Source: Candidatus Microgenomates bacterium
GTDB taxonomy: Bacteria; Patescibacteriota; Microgenomatia; 2-02-FULL-39-11
Direction: 5' to 3'
Assembly (NCBI GenBank): GCA_022866885.1
Contig: JALHWS010000023.1
Coordinates: 1 to 8,093 of the forward strand
Length of the DNA: 8,093 nucleotides
The notes beneath the pieces were generated by a model. The model ran no database searches and had not been told where the DNA came from. It saw only the letters and a program-made list of their open reading frames with translations. A program made the translations under genes and the position numbers. Every line of letters starts with the position of its first letter. Position 1 is the first letter of the stretch. Below, in pieces: positions 1 to 7,250 of this stretch.

Positions 1-3000
1 GATGATTTTACCGGCATAAGCTAGATACTCCTCTTCTGAATATTCTTTAAAATCACGGTCCTGCCTGATAGTCCAAACGGCTCCAAGTTCCGGTAAGTTA
101 TTGGCTTCAGGCAAGGTAGACAACTTCTGATTAACTTCATTAATTACAGTAAATATCTCTTCCTCACTAATCAATGCTTCTTGTCCAATCGGTTGATATG
201 CAATAGGCGCTACGGCCATCCAGATCTGGTCGCGCCCTTTTGCTTTTTTGGCAATCCTATGCTCATAGACAAAGGCTTCTACAATGGCGGCAAAAACCTT
301 TCTTCTCTCCTCCCTAACTTCTGCCGCTTGAAGAAGCGACCTGATTTCACCGGTAGCAAGCCTGCGGAAAAAAGGCTTTGGAACAACTCCTATCACTCCA
401 AGTTGTTCCCCACGCCAGTCAATTTTCACTTTATCGGCCAAACCAAACTTAACCGCGATTTTGTGAAGAGCATGAATAGAAGAAGATTCTATGAAACAAA
501 GCGGGTTAACAATCCCTTTTTTGGAATTGCCATCTGTGGCGCTATTGGATAGCCTTTGGATGGCCTTGATTTTAGCAATATTGCGGTAATAATATTCTCT
601 TTCCGGGATTATCGCAGTATCAGGGCGCCATTGACTAAGATAGTTCAACCATTCATCAAAATCCCCTCTGGATATATTCAAGTACTCGCTGGCAACGAAA
701 TCGACGACCGACTTTCCTGGAAATTTCAAATCGCCAATGGTCAATAGTCCCTGTTTGAATTGTCTATCTAACTCGTCCTCATCGGTAACATATAAACCCT
801 TCATAATCTCGGCTTTATGCTGGTTTAAATAATTCTGAGTATCAACGCAGTTCGGATTAGCAATGGCACAGATTTCCTTATATAAATTTTGTACCCGAAG
901 GGGGATGTCGTCAGGGTCGCAAAAATAGGATAAGGTATCACTAACGCGCAAAACCATCCCCAGATGGTCAACCGGATCATCAAGATGAATGTCTTTTAAA
1001 TCCAGGAAATTGAATTCCGTAAGATTGGCCATCCGCTTAATCTTCTCGATTCTCTCCATCGGCCAAACAACGTTAGGAGCCAAAAAGGGTATCAAATCTC
1101 CGATTTTATCCACTCCGTCTCGGCAATGGGGAAAATATTTTTCTCCTCCCCAGGTGTATTGGTTTTTATCAGACTGTGTCCGCAACCAACCAATATCGTG
1201 AAAGAGAGTGGCGTAAAGCAGGTCTTCGATATCTTCCAAATAATAATTCGGGTGTTTAGTTAAAAATCCGGGAAGCATCTTGACAACCATATCTATATCT
1301 GTATAGATATGATGCCAGTTATGATCAAAAAGGTCGTTTGGCTCAAAAACATATTTTTCGCCTAAAGGACCACCTTGTTCATAAATTTCTTTCACGGTAC
1401 GACAACTACGTAAAAACCTTTCACTGATGCTTAACCAGTCACTTCCTTCTCTAGATTTTACATGTTCGAGTCCCAATCCAAGCGTATTGATATGGGCGAC
1501 TAATTCGCTTTCCAATTCCGGCATCGCTATTTGCCGTAATGCCTGGCTTTCCGGGCGAACTCGCTGCCGCACCCGGCCGGTGGACAAAGCGGCCAGATGG
1601 TATAAAAGTTCGGCAGAGGTGATATCTTTTCGAATTGGAGTATAATTCGTGCGAGCCACATTAACCGTAAATTTTTCCCTCCGCTCGGAAACAAGCCGGT
1701 GAAATGCGGCCGCGTCAACAGCCAAAACCCTTGTTCCTTCTGTCAAGGTAGCCGTCCCATTCCGCTCTTTTTCTCCCAAAAGCGAAGCCTCGCCAAAAAC
1801 CGCGCCCTTAAATAGCGTAACCGTGTCGGAGGGTGTTTCGCTTATATCTGACAAAATCACTTTTCCATCAACTACCACGTAAAATTTCCCGTTTACTTTA
1901 TCAAGTTTTCTAAAAAGCTTTCCTGAAGTTTGAGCAACTTCCTCCACCATGGGAGTTTTTTGATCATAAGAAAATTTTCTTGCCTGTAAATTTTCCATTG
2001 CTTCCAGAAAACCGTCATTTAAATAGTATTGGGCAAAAGGATTGGGATCGGCACATATAGTCTCGTGGGTTTCCGGAAATTCTGGCGCAAGTAATTCCGA
2101 ATAAGCGTTGAGACTACGCAGGAAATAGGCCGGATCATAAGCAAAATAACGAAGGAGCAAATCAACCAATCTGGCTTTTTGGCCCCAGATCGGCTGATCT
2201 AAGGCTTCTTTCGTATGATAATCGTGGATTAAATTCCTGAATTTTGCGCCGTTGATCCGCAAAACATACAAACCCTTATTCTTTTTTTTCTCTTCCCATT
2301 GACTGACAACATCTTGACCAACAACAACGATATCGGCAGTTCTCGCTCCGCCAAAAAGAGCAGACACTTCGCCCAAAAAACTACCTGAGCTTTTAGTCCC
2401 AACTTCCTTCCTAATACCACTAACAGTCTTAAAGATCTTACAGGAACCGGTCTGCGGGACTGGCCGATTATTTTTACCTGGGTAAGTCGGAGGGATATAA
2501 AATAAATCACCATTATCCTCTTTGTCTTCAACAGCCAATTTATCTCCGTCTTCTCTCCATTCCAGATTAATCCCTAATTCTTCAGGATTATTTAAAAGGA
2601 CGGCTTCAATAGCCCTTCGGTGCATACTCTCAATCGGTTTGCCTTCAACTTCCTGTCTCACGAAAATACCTGGAGTAAAAGCGGCGTATATTAGCTCTCT
2701 TTCCGCCTCAGTACTGTATTTAACCAAATCTAAACCCGGGCGATCAACACCGCTTCTGATATCCCGAGCTGTTTCCAACAAAGCCACTTCCTCATTTGTA
2801 AGCAGCTGTTTTGTTCTATTTTCTTCAAATATAAAATCGGCGATCACTTTGTCTGTCGGTGCTATCCCGGCAGATTGAATAGTCTGACGTAATTTATCCT
2901 GCAATGCCGGAAAATCATTATCTGAATATTGGGAGAGAAAATTGCCCAGCACGATCCTGGTCATGAATTTGGCCACCCTTTTGGCGTATTCGCCTTCGTT

Positions 3001-3591
3001 TTGAGGATCCCTCCCTCGGAGGTATGTACCTAAAAAACAGGCAGTATAATAGTGGATGTAACTAACGATACCTTCACGGCTTAATTTTATTTCTTGTAGA
3101 CCATGATCTTGATCTATATGAAAACCTTTATTTTCAGAGGTAGAAATCTCCCGCATCTGCGACCGGATAATCAAGTTCAGAAGTGAAGCATCATTATCTT
3201 TAAAACAATACTCGGTCGCCAGCGGCGGCAAACCCATTTCATGAAGACTTAAAAATTCTTCGATCCGCGGAACATTGGGATTGGCGGGAATAATCCGACC
3301 GGCATCGAAATCCGATTTGCTGACGAAAAAAAGGTGGGTTTTAATATGAGTCTTGTCGCCTACCTTTGCAATAGCTTTCCTTATCTCCTCTTGAACATCT
3401 TGGTCATCCGGGATGGTTCCGTCTTGGAAAATCAGCCAACCATCCAAGTCATCACCACCGTGGTCCGGAGGGTTACCCAAACCGCGAATACTCAATAGGC
3501 CATGAGTCGCATCGACAATCTTATTACAATGAGCTACTAATTTATCGAATGTAATTGGTTCTTTACTTGGTGGTCCTTCAGAAGATCTCAT
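1..3591 (-). CDS. Large multidomain protein: tandem cyclic-nucleotide-binding-type domains plus HD phosphohydrolase-type domain (3' end outside window)
   Basis: The frame is open for 1,197 codons from the ATG at 3591 to the window edge, with no stop, so the C-terminus is missing. Residues 30-60 hold a GLG...DDLDGW segment that resembles, weakly, the G-x-DxD core of nucleotidyltransferases. A helical stretch follows. Residues about 360-455 look like a cyclic-nucleotide-binding beta-roll, with LGEVSALFGGARTA at 406-419 matching the phosphate-binding cassette (E408, R417). A second such domain lies at about 545-650, with FGEASLL at 599-605 and R610. An HD domain follows: HNWHHI (H761), LFHDIG (H798-D799), FPHCRDG (H822) and LRVSDTLSYF (D885), which is a complete set of metal ligands. 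About 300 further residues resemble nothing I recognise. No signal peptide or membrane segment is evident. It is probably a cytosolic, ligand-regulated phosphohydrolase. The ATGA overlap with the transaldolase gene sets the start and implies translational coupling. The two binding-type domains and the HD domain are fairly sure; the N-terminal enzyme domain and any substrate are not. Confidence 0.88.
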   Translation of the reverse strand, partial: MRSSEGPPSKEPITFDKLVAHCNKIVDATHGLLSIRGLGNPPDHGGDDLDGWLIFQDGTIPDDQDVQEEIRKAIAKVGDKTHIKTHLFFVSKSDFDAGRIIPANPNVPRIEEFLSLHEMGLPPLATEYCFKDNDASLLNLIIRSQMREISTSENKGFHIDQDHGLQEIKLSREGIVSYIHYYTACFLGTYLRGRDPQNEGEYAKRVAKFMTRIVLGNFLSQYSDNDFPALQDKLRQTIQSAGIAPTDKVIADFIFEENRTKQLLTNEEVALLETARDIRSGVDRPGLDLVKYSTEAERELIYAAFTPGIFVRQEVEGKPIESMHRRAIEAVLLNNPEELGINLEWREDGDKLAVEDKEDNGDLFYIPPTYPGKNNRPVPQTGSCKIFKTVSGIRKEVGTKSSGSFLGEVSALFGGARTADIVVVGQDVVSQWEEKKKNKGLYVLRINGAKFRNLIHDYHTKEALDQPIWGQKARLVDLLLRYFAYDPAYFLRSLNAYSELLAPEFPETHETICADPNPFAQYYLNDGFLEAMENLQARKFSYDQKTPMVEEVAQTSGKLFRKLDKVNGKFYVVVDGKVILSDISETPSDTVTLFKGAVFGEASLLGEKERNGTATLTEGTRVLAVDAAAFHRLVSERREKFTVNVARTNYTPIRKDITSAELLYHLAALSTGRVRQRVRPESQALRQIAMPELESELVAHINTLGLGLEHVKSREGSDWLSISERFLRSCRTVKEIYEQGGPLGEKYVFEPNDLFDHNWHHIYTDIDMVVKMLPGFLTKHPNYYLEDIEDLLYATLFHDIGWLRTQSDKNQYTWGGEKYFPHCRDGVDKIGDLIPFLAPNVVWPMERIEKIKRMANLTEFNFLDLKDIHLDDPVDHLGMVLRVSDTLSYFCDPDDIPLRVQNLYKEICAIANPNCVDTQNYLNQHKAEIMKGLYVTDEDELDRQFKQGLLTIGDLKFPGKSVVDFVASEYLNISRGDFDEWLNYLSQWRPDTAIIPEREYYYRNIAKIKAIQRLSNSATDGNSKKGIVNPLCFIESSSIHALHKIAVKFGLADKVKIDWRGEQLGVIGVVPKPFFRRLATGEIRSLLQAAEVREERRKVFAAIVEAFVYEHRIAKKAKGRDQIWMAVAPIAYQPIGQEALISEEEIFTVINEVNQKLSTLPEANNLPELGAVWTIRQDRDFKEYSEEEYLAYAGKII

Positions 3592-4442
3592 TTGAATAAC
3601 CCTTGCCAGTCGGTCCAGAAGGAGGTAACGCCTTTGTCTGTCAGGTCGTGATGAAGATCATAAGATTGCCATGGTTGGCCAAGCTGGATATCCGGCCGGT
3701 AAGGGATATCTTTCAATTCCGGTTTATGGTAAAGGTAATCTTTATCGGGCTTTTTGAAGCCTAAACTGGCCCACTCTTTGAAGACTTTGAAAGGGATGGT
3801 AATAATGTCTGATTTTAACTGCAGGGCGCAGTAAAGATGGTCGAGATTGCGGACACTGGCAGTTAGTATTTCTATATGTTTATCACTACTTTTATACATT
3901 TTGACAATGTTTGCTATAACATCCATCCCCTTCTCTCCTCGGTCATCTAACCGGCCGACGAAAGGCGAGACGAAAACCGGATATTTGGTTCCCTTTGTCG
4001 CTTCATAGACGGCCGCCGCCTGGCTTTGGGAAAAAACTAAGGTGAAGTTAAGCGGCATTTCCTTACAGAGTATTTCTCCGGCTTTCAGGCCTTCGGCCAC
4101 ACAGGGGATTTTGATTGAAGAATTGGGAATCCAAATTCTTCTTTCTCTGGCTTGTTTAATCATTTCCCGAGCTTTTGTTTTCTGATCGGCAAAAACCTGG
4201 ATAGAGACGGAGCCTTTAGGAATTATTTTCGACATCTGTCGAACTATCTTTTTATATTCATCCAAGGCGGATTTCTGGGTTAAGTGGGATGAGGAGGATA
4301 TGCGGGAAGAAAGATTTTTGGCAATCAGGGTCGGATTGGTCGTCTGGCCGTCGAGAAAGCCAAGTAGCTTTTTAGCTTCGGCTGTTTCTTCAGGCACCCC
4401 GCCATCAAGGAAGATTTTGGAAGAAAAACAGAGGTGAGCCAT
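3588..4442 (-). CDS. Transaldolase family protein (TalC/FSA-like, extended C-terminus)
   Basis: This is a class I aldolase of the transaldolase family, which moves a dihydroxyacetone unit between sugar phosphates (pentose phosphate pathway) or, in fructose-6-phosphate aldolase relatives, cleaves fructose 6-phosphate. Visible family motifs are FLDGG with D13, DGQTTNPTL at 31-39, IKIPC with the probable Schiff-base lysine K111 followed by EGLKA, NFTLVFSQSQA at 132-142, SPFVGRLDD, and TASVRN followed by IITIP. At 284 residues it is longer than the usual ~215-220-residue TalC/FSA form. The extra length is mostly a C-terminal tail of about 50 residues rich in Tyr, Trp and His. The gene is the first of a minus-strand pair and its TGA overlaps the ATG of the large cyclic-nucleotide/HD gene. 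An extended -10-like element lies just before the ATG, so the transcript may be leaderless. The family is confident; transaldolase versus aldolase activity cannot be settled by eye. Confidence 0.9.
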   Translation of the reverse strand: MAHLCFSSKIFLDGGVPEETAEAKKLLGFLDGQTTNPTLIAKNLSSRISSSSHLTQKSALDEYKKIVRQMSKIIPKGSVSIQVFADQKTKAREMIKQARERRIWIPNSSIKIPCVAEGLKAGEILCKEMPLNFTLVFSQSQAAAVYEATKGTKYPVFVSPFVGRLDDRGEKGMDVIANIVKMYKSSDKHIEILTASVRNLDHLYCALQLKSDIITIPFKVFKEWASLGFKKPDKDYLYHKPELKDIPYRPDIQLGQPWQSYDLHHDLTDKGVTSFWTDWQGLFK

Positions 4443-4450
4443 ATATGATT

Positions 4451-4456
4451 ATTTTA
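4451..4456 (-). promoter_or_regulatory. -10 element for the minus-strand transaldolase operon
   Basis: Read on the minus strand, TAAAAT is preceded by TGC, giving the extended -10 form TGnTAAAAT. It ends eight bases before the ATG at 4442, so transcription would start at or next to the start codon, giving a leaderless mRNA. No good -35 hexamer is seen at 16-18 bases, which fits an extended -10 promoter. No Shine-Dalgarno sequence is present. Confidence 0.45.
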
Positions 4457-4491
4457 GCATATTTTGCTGAATTTGGCTTAATATGAGAAAA

Positions 4492-4497
4492 TAAACT
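4492..4497 (+). promoter_or_regulatory. Weak -10-like element for the deaminase-family gene
   Basis: TAAACT ends six bases before the ATG at 4504 and could start a leaderless transcript. TATTAT at 4498-4503 is closer to consensus but touches the ATG, so a transcript from it would lose the start codon, and no other good start precedes the HVH motif. No Shine-Dalgarno sequence or clear -35 is visible. The whole divergent promoter region is only 61 bases (4443-4503), so the two transcription units probably influence each other. Confidence 0.25.
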
Positions 4498-4503
4498 TAT
4501 TAT

Positions 4504-5892
4504 ATGGTAACACTTTCTCAGGAATCATCACCAAACCTACCGACTGGTCTAGATGGATTAATTAAAATTCAGGCATCGTTAGGCAGCCACGTGCATTTGG
4601 AAGGCAGCTGCGTCTCTCCCGAACAGGCTAATAAAGTGGAATCAACCGGAAAACCGTGGCCGGATTTTTTAGCCAGATTGCAAACCGGTTCCATCCAAGA
4701 AAAGTTGATCAGAGCTTGTCTCAATCCGGAGTATCCGGGACCTAAGATGGAGGAACCTCCTTTCTATGACCTCATTAAGCGCATGGAACAAGACTCTATT
4801 CCTCTTTCTCCGGAAGTAATTTCTATGATGTCTTATACTTACCAGCTCGGAAAACAGACCAGCCGGATATTAAAGCTTTGCGGCGATGGACCGACCACGC
4901 CGGTCATGGTCTCACCTCATAACGCTTCGGTAGATATAAACGGCTTCACCACTTTATCCGCCAAGGGTATCACGCCGTCTCTAAGCGCCAAATACGGCGG
5001 TGATAAATTTCCTCCCTCTTTTCAACCTTTGACGCTGGAACAGTATTTAAGTGCCCTTTGTCTCGGCCTTGGCAGACCAGTTGTCGTCTCTCTTCGCCGC
5101 GAGCAGTCAGACGCGGAAGGCTGGTATTTAACAAATCCGCAAAACCCAAAAACACTTAAGTTTGTGAAACAATTATCAGACTTAAAAAATGCTGGTTTGA
5201 TCGCCGGCGTTGATATCGCCGGTGATGAGAATAACCTTCCAACTGCCGAAATGACCGGATTTCTTGGACTACTTCGGGGGGACCACCCAACGGATAATCT
5301 AATCAGTAGCATCCATGCCGGCGAAGAAGGAATCGACAGGGCCGCTTATGGGCTGGGAAATATTGTTGACGCGCTGGATTTGGATGTTCCCGAAATCGGA
5401 CACGCCCTTTCCCTCTGGTTTCTGCTGGCGGCAGATGAAAACGACCCCGCGCTTGCCCAACAAAGAACTGAGATTGATCAGATAGCTGCGAAAAAACTCC
5501 AACTTAAACCAGGTGCGAAGTATGCGGATATCGCCAAAAGCGTACTTGCAAAGGCAAAAGAAAAAGGCATCACTTTTCAGCTATGCATGGCCTGCAATCA
5601 GGCTCTTGGTTTGGTCAAACAAAATGAAGTTGCTCTAGATATAAGCAATCATCCGTTTATTCGTGCTTTGAGAAAATTCGGTCCGGATATCATACCGCTT
5701 TTTCCCAGAATAATTATTTCCGTAGATAATTATTCCGTAACCGGAAAATCCGCCCCTTCACAGATTCTGGAACTAATCCCAGCTTTATTAAAACCATCAG
5801 CGGAATCAGCCGATATAAAATGGTCATCTTCTGATATTTATAAACTCTTTAAGCAGATTACTAATACTTCTATCCGGCCGGAGAGAGAATAA
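4504..5892 (+). CDS. Adenosine/AMP deaminase superfamily protein
   Basis: This is a metal-dependent amidohydrolase of the adenosine deaminase group, which hydrolytically removes an amino group from a purine nucleoside, nucleotide or related base. The family landmarks occur in the right order: HVHLEGS with metal ligands H29 and H31, GVDIAGDE around D237-E242, IHAGEEG with metal ligand H271 and catalytic E274, IGHAL with H300, CMACNQALG in place of the usual CPxSN, HPF, and ISVDNY with metal ligand D408. Adenosine deaminases normally have two acidic residues at this last site (TDDP); here the second is N409. The second Asp contacts the purine ring in the known enzymes, so substrate choice may differ. 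At 462 residues it is about 100 longer than typical adenosine deaminase, mainly between the first two motifs. No signal peptide is seen, so it should be cytosolic. It diverges from the transaldolase gene. The start is the only ATG before the HVH motif. Superfamily is confident, substrate unknown. Confidence 0.88.
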   Translation: MVTLSQESSPNLPTGLDGLIKIQASLGSHVHLEGSCVSPEQANKVESTGKPWPDFLARLQTGSIQEKLIRACLNPEYPGPKMEEPPFYDLIKRMEQDSIPLSPEVISMMSYTYQLGKQTSRILKLCGDGPTTPVMVSPHNASVDINGFTTLSAKGITPSLSAKYGGDKFPPSFQPLTLEQYLSALCLGLGRPVVVSLRREQSDAEGWYLTNPQNPKTLKFVKQLSDLKNAGLIAGVDIAGDENNLPTAEMTGFLGLLRGDHPTDNLISSIHAGEEGIDRAAYGLGNIVDALDLDVPEIGHALSLWFLLAADENDPALAQQRTEIDQIAAKKLQLKPGAKYADIAKSVLAKAKEKGITFQLCMACNQALGLVKQNEVALDISNHPFIRALRKFGPDIIPLFPRIIISVDNYSVTGKSAPSQILELIPALLKPSAESADIKWSSSDIYKLFKQITNTSIRPERE

Positions 5893-5963
5893 CATATTAC
5901 ATTCCAATATTTTTCCGGAAAGCAAAACGCTTTATGCAGAATACTCGGCATAAGTTCATACTG

Positions 5964-5993
5964 ATATAATGAATATATCCGAATATATAATGA
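5964..5993 (+). repeat. Direct repeat ATATAATGA carrying -10-like hexamers
   Basis: ATATAATGA occurs at 5964-5972 and again at 5985-5993, 21 bases apart, with a similar AT-rich spacer. The first copy is preceded by TG at 5962-5963, giving a perfect extended -10 (TGATATAAT). The second TATAAT lies three bases before the ATG at 5995. It could be a promoter for the short frame that follows, or simply local AT-rich duplication. Confidence 0.35.
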
Positions 5994-5994
5994 G

Positions 5995-6096
5995 ATGCTA
6001 ACCCAACTGCATACTGCTGGAAAAGATACCGAAGTAAGTGCAGTAAGAAGTAAACTGGAAAAAGCGATCAGTGATAAAAAAACTGTTAAGAGCTGA
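5995..6096 (+). CDS. Possible small ORF or remnant, 33 residues, helix-forming
   Basis: A 33-codon frame from ATG to TGA encodes a charged, Lys/Glu-rich peptide, with SKLEKAISDKK near its end, that looks like part of an amphipathic helix. The frame is also open upstream to 5965, reading through residues such as YNEYIRIYNE, which suggests it may once have been part of a longer protein. TATAAT-like hexamers lie 3 and 24 bases before the ATG, but there is no Shine-Dalgarno sequence. It could be a small protein, the relic of a decayed gene, or chance. I do not recognise any family. Confidence 0.22.
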   Translation: MLTQLHTAGKDTEVSAVRSKLEKAISDKKTVKS

Positions 6097-6127
6097 TAGA
6101 GTAATATTTTCCTTCTCTCTTTATTGA

Positions 6128-6247
6128 TTATTAAGTCAAAATCCTTATTCTTATATACCAATCGCATCCGGTTCACCAACTCCACCTGTTACACAAACTG
6201 TCCCCGGTACCCCAAACACGGCCAGTCTGCCGAACAATCCGGTATAA
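6128..6247 (+). pseudogene. Possible Pro/Thr-rich C-terminal gene remnant
   Basis: This 39-codon stretch is open between a TGA at 6125 and a TAA at 6245. It reads as a low-complexity tail rich in Pro, Thr, Ser and Asn (for example SPTPPVTQTVPGTPNTA at 6170-6220), as is common at the ends of secreted or surface proteins. It has no start codon of its own and lies in a different frame from the 5995-6096 fragment just upstream, so the two may be pieces of one gene split by a frameshift. Chance cannot be excluded in a sequence this short. Confidence 0.22.
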
Positions 6248-6282
6248 TCAACTCAATCGTTCTCCTCTTACTGTCTTTTCTC

Positions 6283-6313
6283 TAACAGCTGGAAGATCGG
6301 ATTCGTGCTGTTA
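6283..6313. repeat. Inverted repeat TAACAGC-N17-GCTGTTA upstream of the PRTase-like gene
   Basis: Two perfect 7-base arms, at 6283-6289 and 6307-6313, flank a 17-base spacer. The right arm runs into a tandem TTAACAT (6311-6317 and 6319-6325). The repeat ends about 31 bases before the -10 box at 6345, around the -60 to -45 region. That position would suit an operator bound by a dimeric regulator. It could equally be a hairpin at the end of an upstream transcript, but no T tract follows. Confidence 0.35.
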
Positions 6314-6344
6314 ACATATTAACATCTCAGATTATCACATACTG

Positions 6345-6350
6345 TATAAT
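6345..6350 (+). promoter_or_regulatory. -10 box of the PRTase-like gene
   Basis: A perfect TATAAT ends nine bases before the ATG at 6360, so the transcript would begin within about three bases of the start codon. TTAACA at 6319-6324 is the best -35 candidate, but its 20-base spacing is too long to be convincing. No Shine-Dalgarno sequence precedes the ATG, which again fits leaderless expression. Confidence 0.5.
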
Positions 6351-6359
6351 ATTTACATC

Positions 6360-7250
6360 ATGTATGATAATTTAATCCGGGAACGAAGAACGATACCAAA
6401 TAATATTGAGACAATGGGAGTGAATGGCTCTCAACTCCCTCCACTACTAGACTGGGGAAATAAACCGGTTCATATTCCTGAAGGAAGGCCAAAATCATTC
6501 TTCCGCTATCAAACCGCAAAAGGAGTAAAAATGAGCGAGCTGGATGCTATATATTCCCATATCAGATATATAGATGAAGAAACCACCAATAAGGCTCTTG
6601 AGGCTCTTGCAGGTAAGCTATCTGACACTATTGGAAAAAATCCTTATGTTCTTGTTCATTACGGAGAGAATGATACAAGCGGACATTGGATCAGCAGGAG
6701 ACTGATTGAGGAATATGGTCTGGATAAAGGAATATTACCATCCCCTATCAGTATCCATGATTTCATGAACAAGATGAAGGATGGACTTCCTCCGGGAATA
6801 AAAATCATTATTGCTGATGATCTGATGATATATGGAGAACAGATTGCCCAACATATGGTTGAACCTTTGCAGAAAAAATTTGGAATGGATATTTCAAAAG
6901 ATATAATAGTTGGAGCGCTTGCCTCAACGGATTTCATCCTAGATAATGTATTTACAAGAGGAATACTTGATAAAGTCCGTCTATCAAGGGTATTTAAAGT
7001 TCCAACTATGCGCCAGGAAAATATAAGAAATCCATTCCTTCCGAATGATTCATATATTTTGACATTTTTTCACCACCGGGTATCCGATAGAATGCTACCT
7101 CCCCTAGTCCGTTCATACAGTCAACTAGCAGAAGATGGAAAATATTACTGGTTAATTGATGATATGTGCGTGCCTCCGCCCTATGATCTGGAAAGATTTA
7201 CTTCAGGAGGCTGGTCAGCAAAAACAAAAGAAACCCCCAAAGAATTATAA
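6360..7250 (+). CDS. Phosphoribosyltransferase-like protein with an altered PRPP loop
   Basis: This 296-residue soluble protein is unrecognised apart from features of the type I phosphoribosyltransferase fold. After a strand-like VLVHYGEND at 97-105 and a helix, residues 149-161 read IIIADDLMIYGEQ. That matches the PRPP-binding strand and DD pair (D153, D154), but YGEQ stands where active enzymes have TGGT or similar. Downstream are DIIVGALAS and an FFHHRVSD segment (H238, H239), then an acidic, Pro-rich end. The DD pair with a changed loop recalls PRTase-like proteins that have left nucleotide salvage, including the PRTase-CE group described in bacterial conflict systems; membership is a guess. 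It stands alone, with the nearest plus-strand gene 467 bases upstream, a perfect -10 box of its own and an inverted repeat before it. Its codon use is more AT-rich (many ATA, AGA) than the left-hand genes, which may indicate a different origin. The start follows the promoter; an internal ATG at codon 19 is possible. Confidence 0.75.
   Translation: MYDNLIRERRTIPNNIETMGVNGSQLPPLLDWGNKPVHIPEGRPKSFFRYQTAKGVKMSELDAIYSHIRYIDEETTNKALEALAGKLSDTIGKNPYVLVHYGENDTSGHWISRRLIEEYGLDKGILPSPISIHDFMNKMKDGLPPGIKIIIADDLMIYGEQIAQHMVEPLQKKFGMDISKDIIVGALASTDFILDNVFTRGILDKVRLSRVFKVPTMRQENIRNPFLPNDSYILTFFHHRVSDRMLPPLVRSYSQLAEDGKYYWLIDDMCVPPPYDLERFTSGGWSAKTKETPKEL

Larger units (their letters stand above)
5893..6359. 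other. 467-base intergenic region with possible gene remnants
   Basis: The region is AT-rich at its left end. It contains two TATAAT hexamers (5965-5970 and 5986-5991) inside a direct repeat of ATATAATGA (5964-5972 and 5985-5993), a short reading frame, a Pro/Thr-rich peptide fragment in another frame, an inverted repeat, and the promoter of the next gene. No strong rho-independent terminator follows the deaminase gene: the only hairpin near its end is a 5-base-pair stem (5919-5933, AAAGC/GCTTT) without a proper T tract. Confidence 0.6.

Noticed and set aside
181..2878. Several short plus-strand frames and two minus-strand frames inside the large gene
   Set aside because: The long minus-strand frame is continuous with recognisable domains, so the short frames are shadows of it.
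4970..5502. Three minus-strand frames of 61-96 codons
   Set aside because: They lie opposite the conserved core of the deaminase-family gene, including its HAGE motif, and have no features of their own.
5838..6185. Minus-strand 115-codon frame with a hydrophobic stretch that looks like a membrane protein
   Set aside because: It overlaps the end of the deaminase-family gene by 55 bases and is antisense to Lys/Glu-rich and Pro-rich plus-strand sequence, which produces Leu/Phe/Ser-rich antisense translation by chance. No promoter or ribosome site precedes it. I cannot fully exclude it.
6219..6232. CGGC-CAGTCT-GCCG hairpin as a terminator
   Set aside because: The stem has only four base pairs and no T tract follows.
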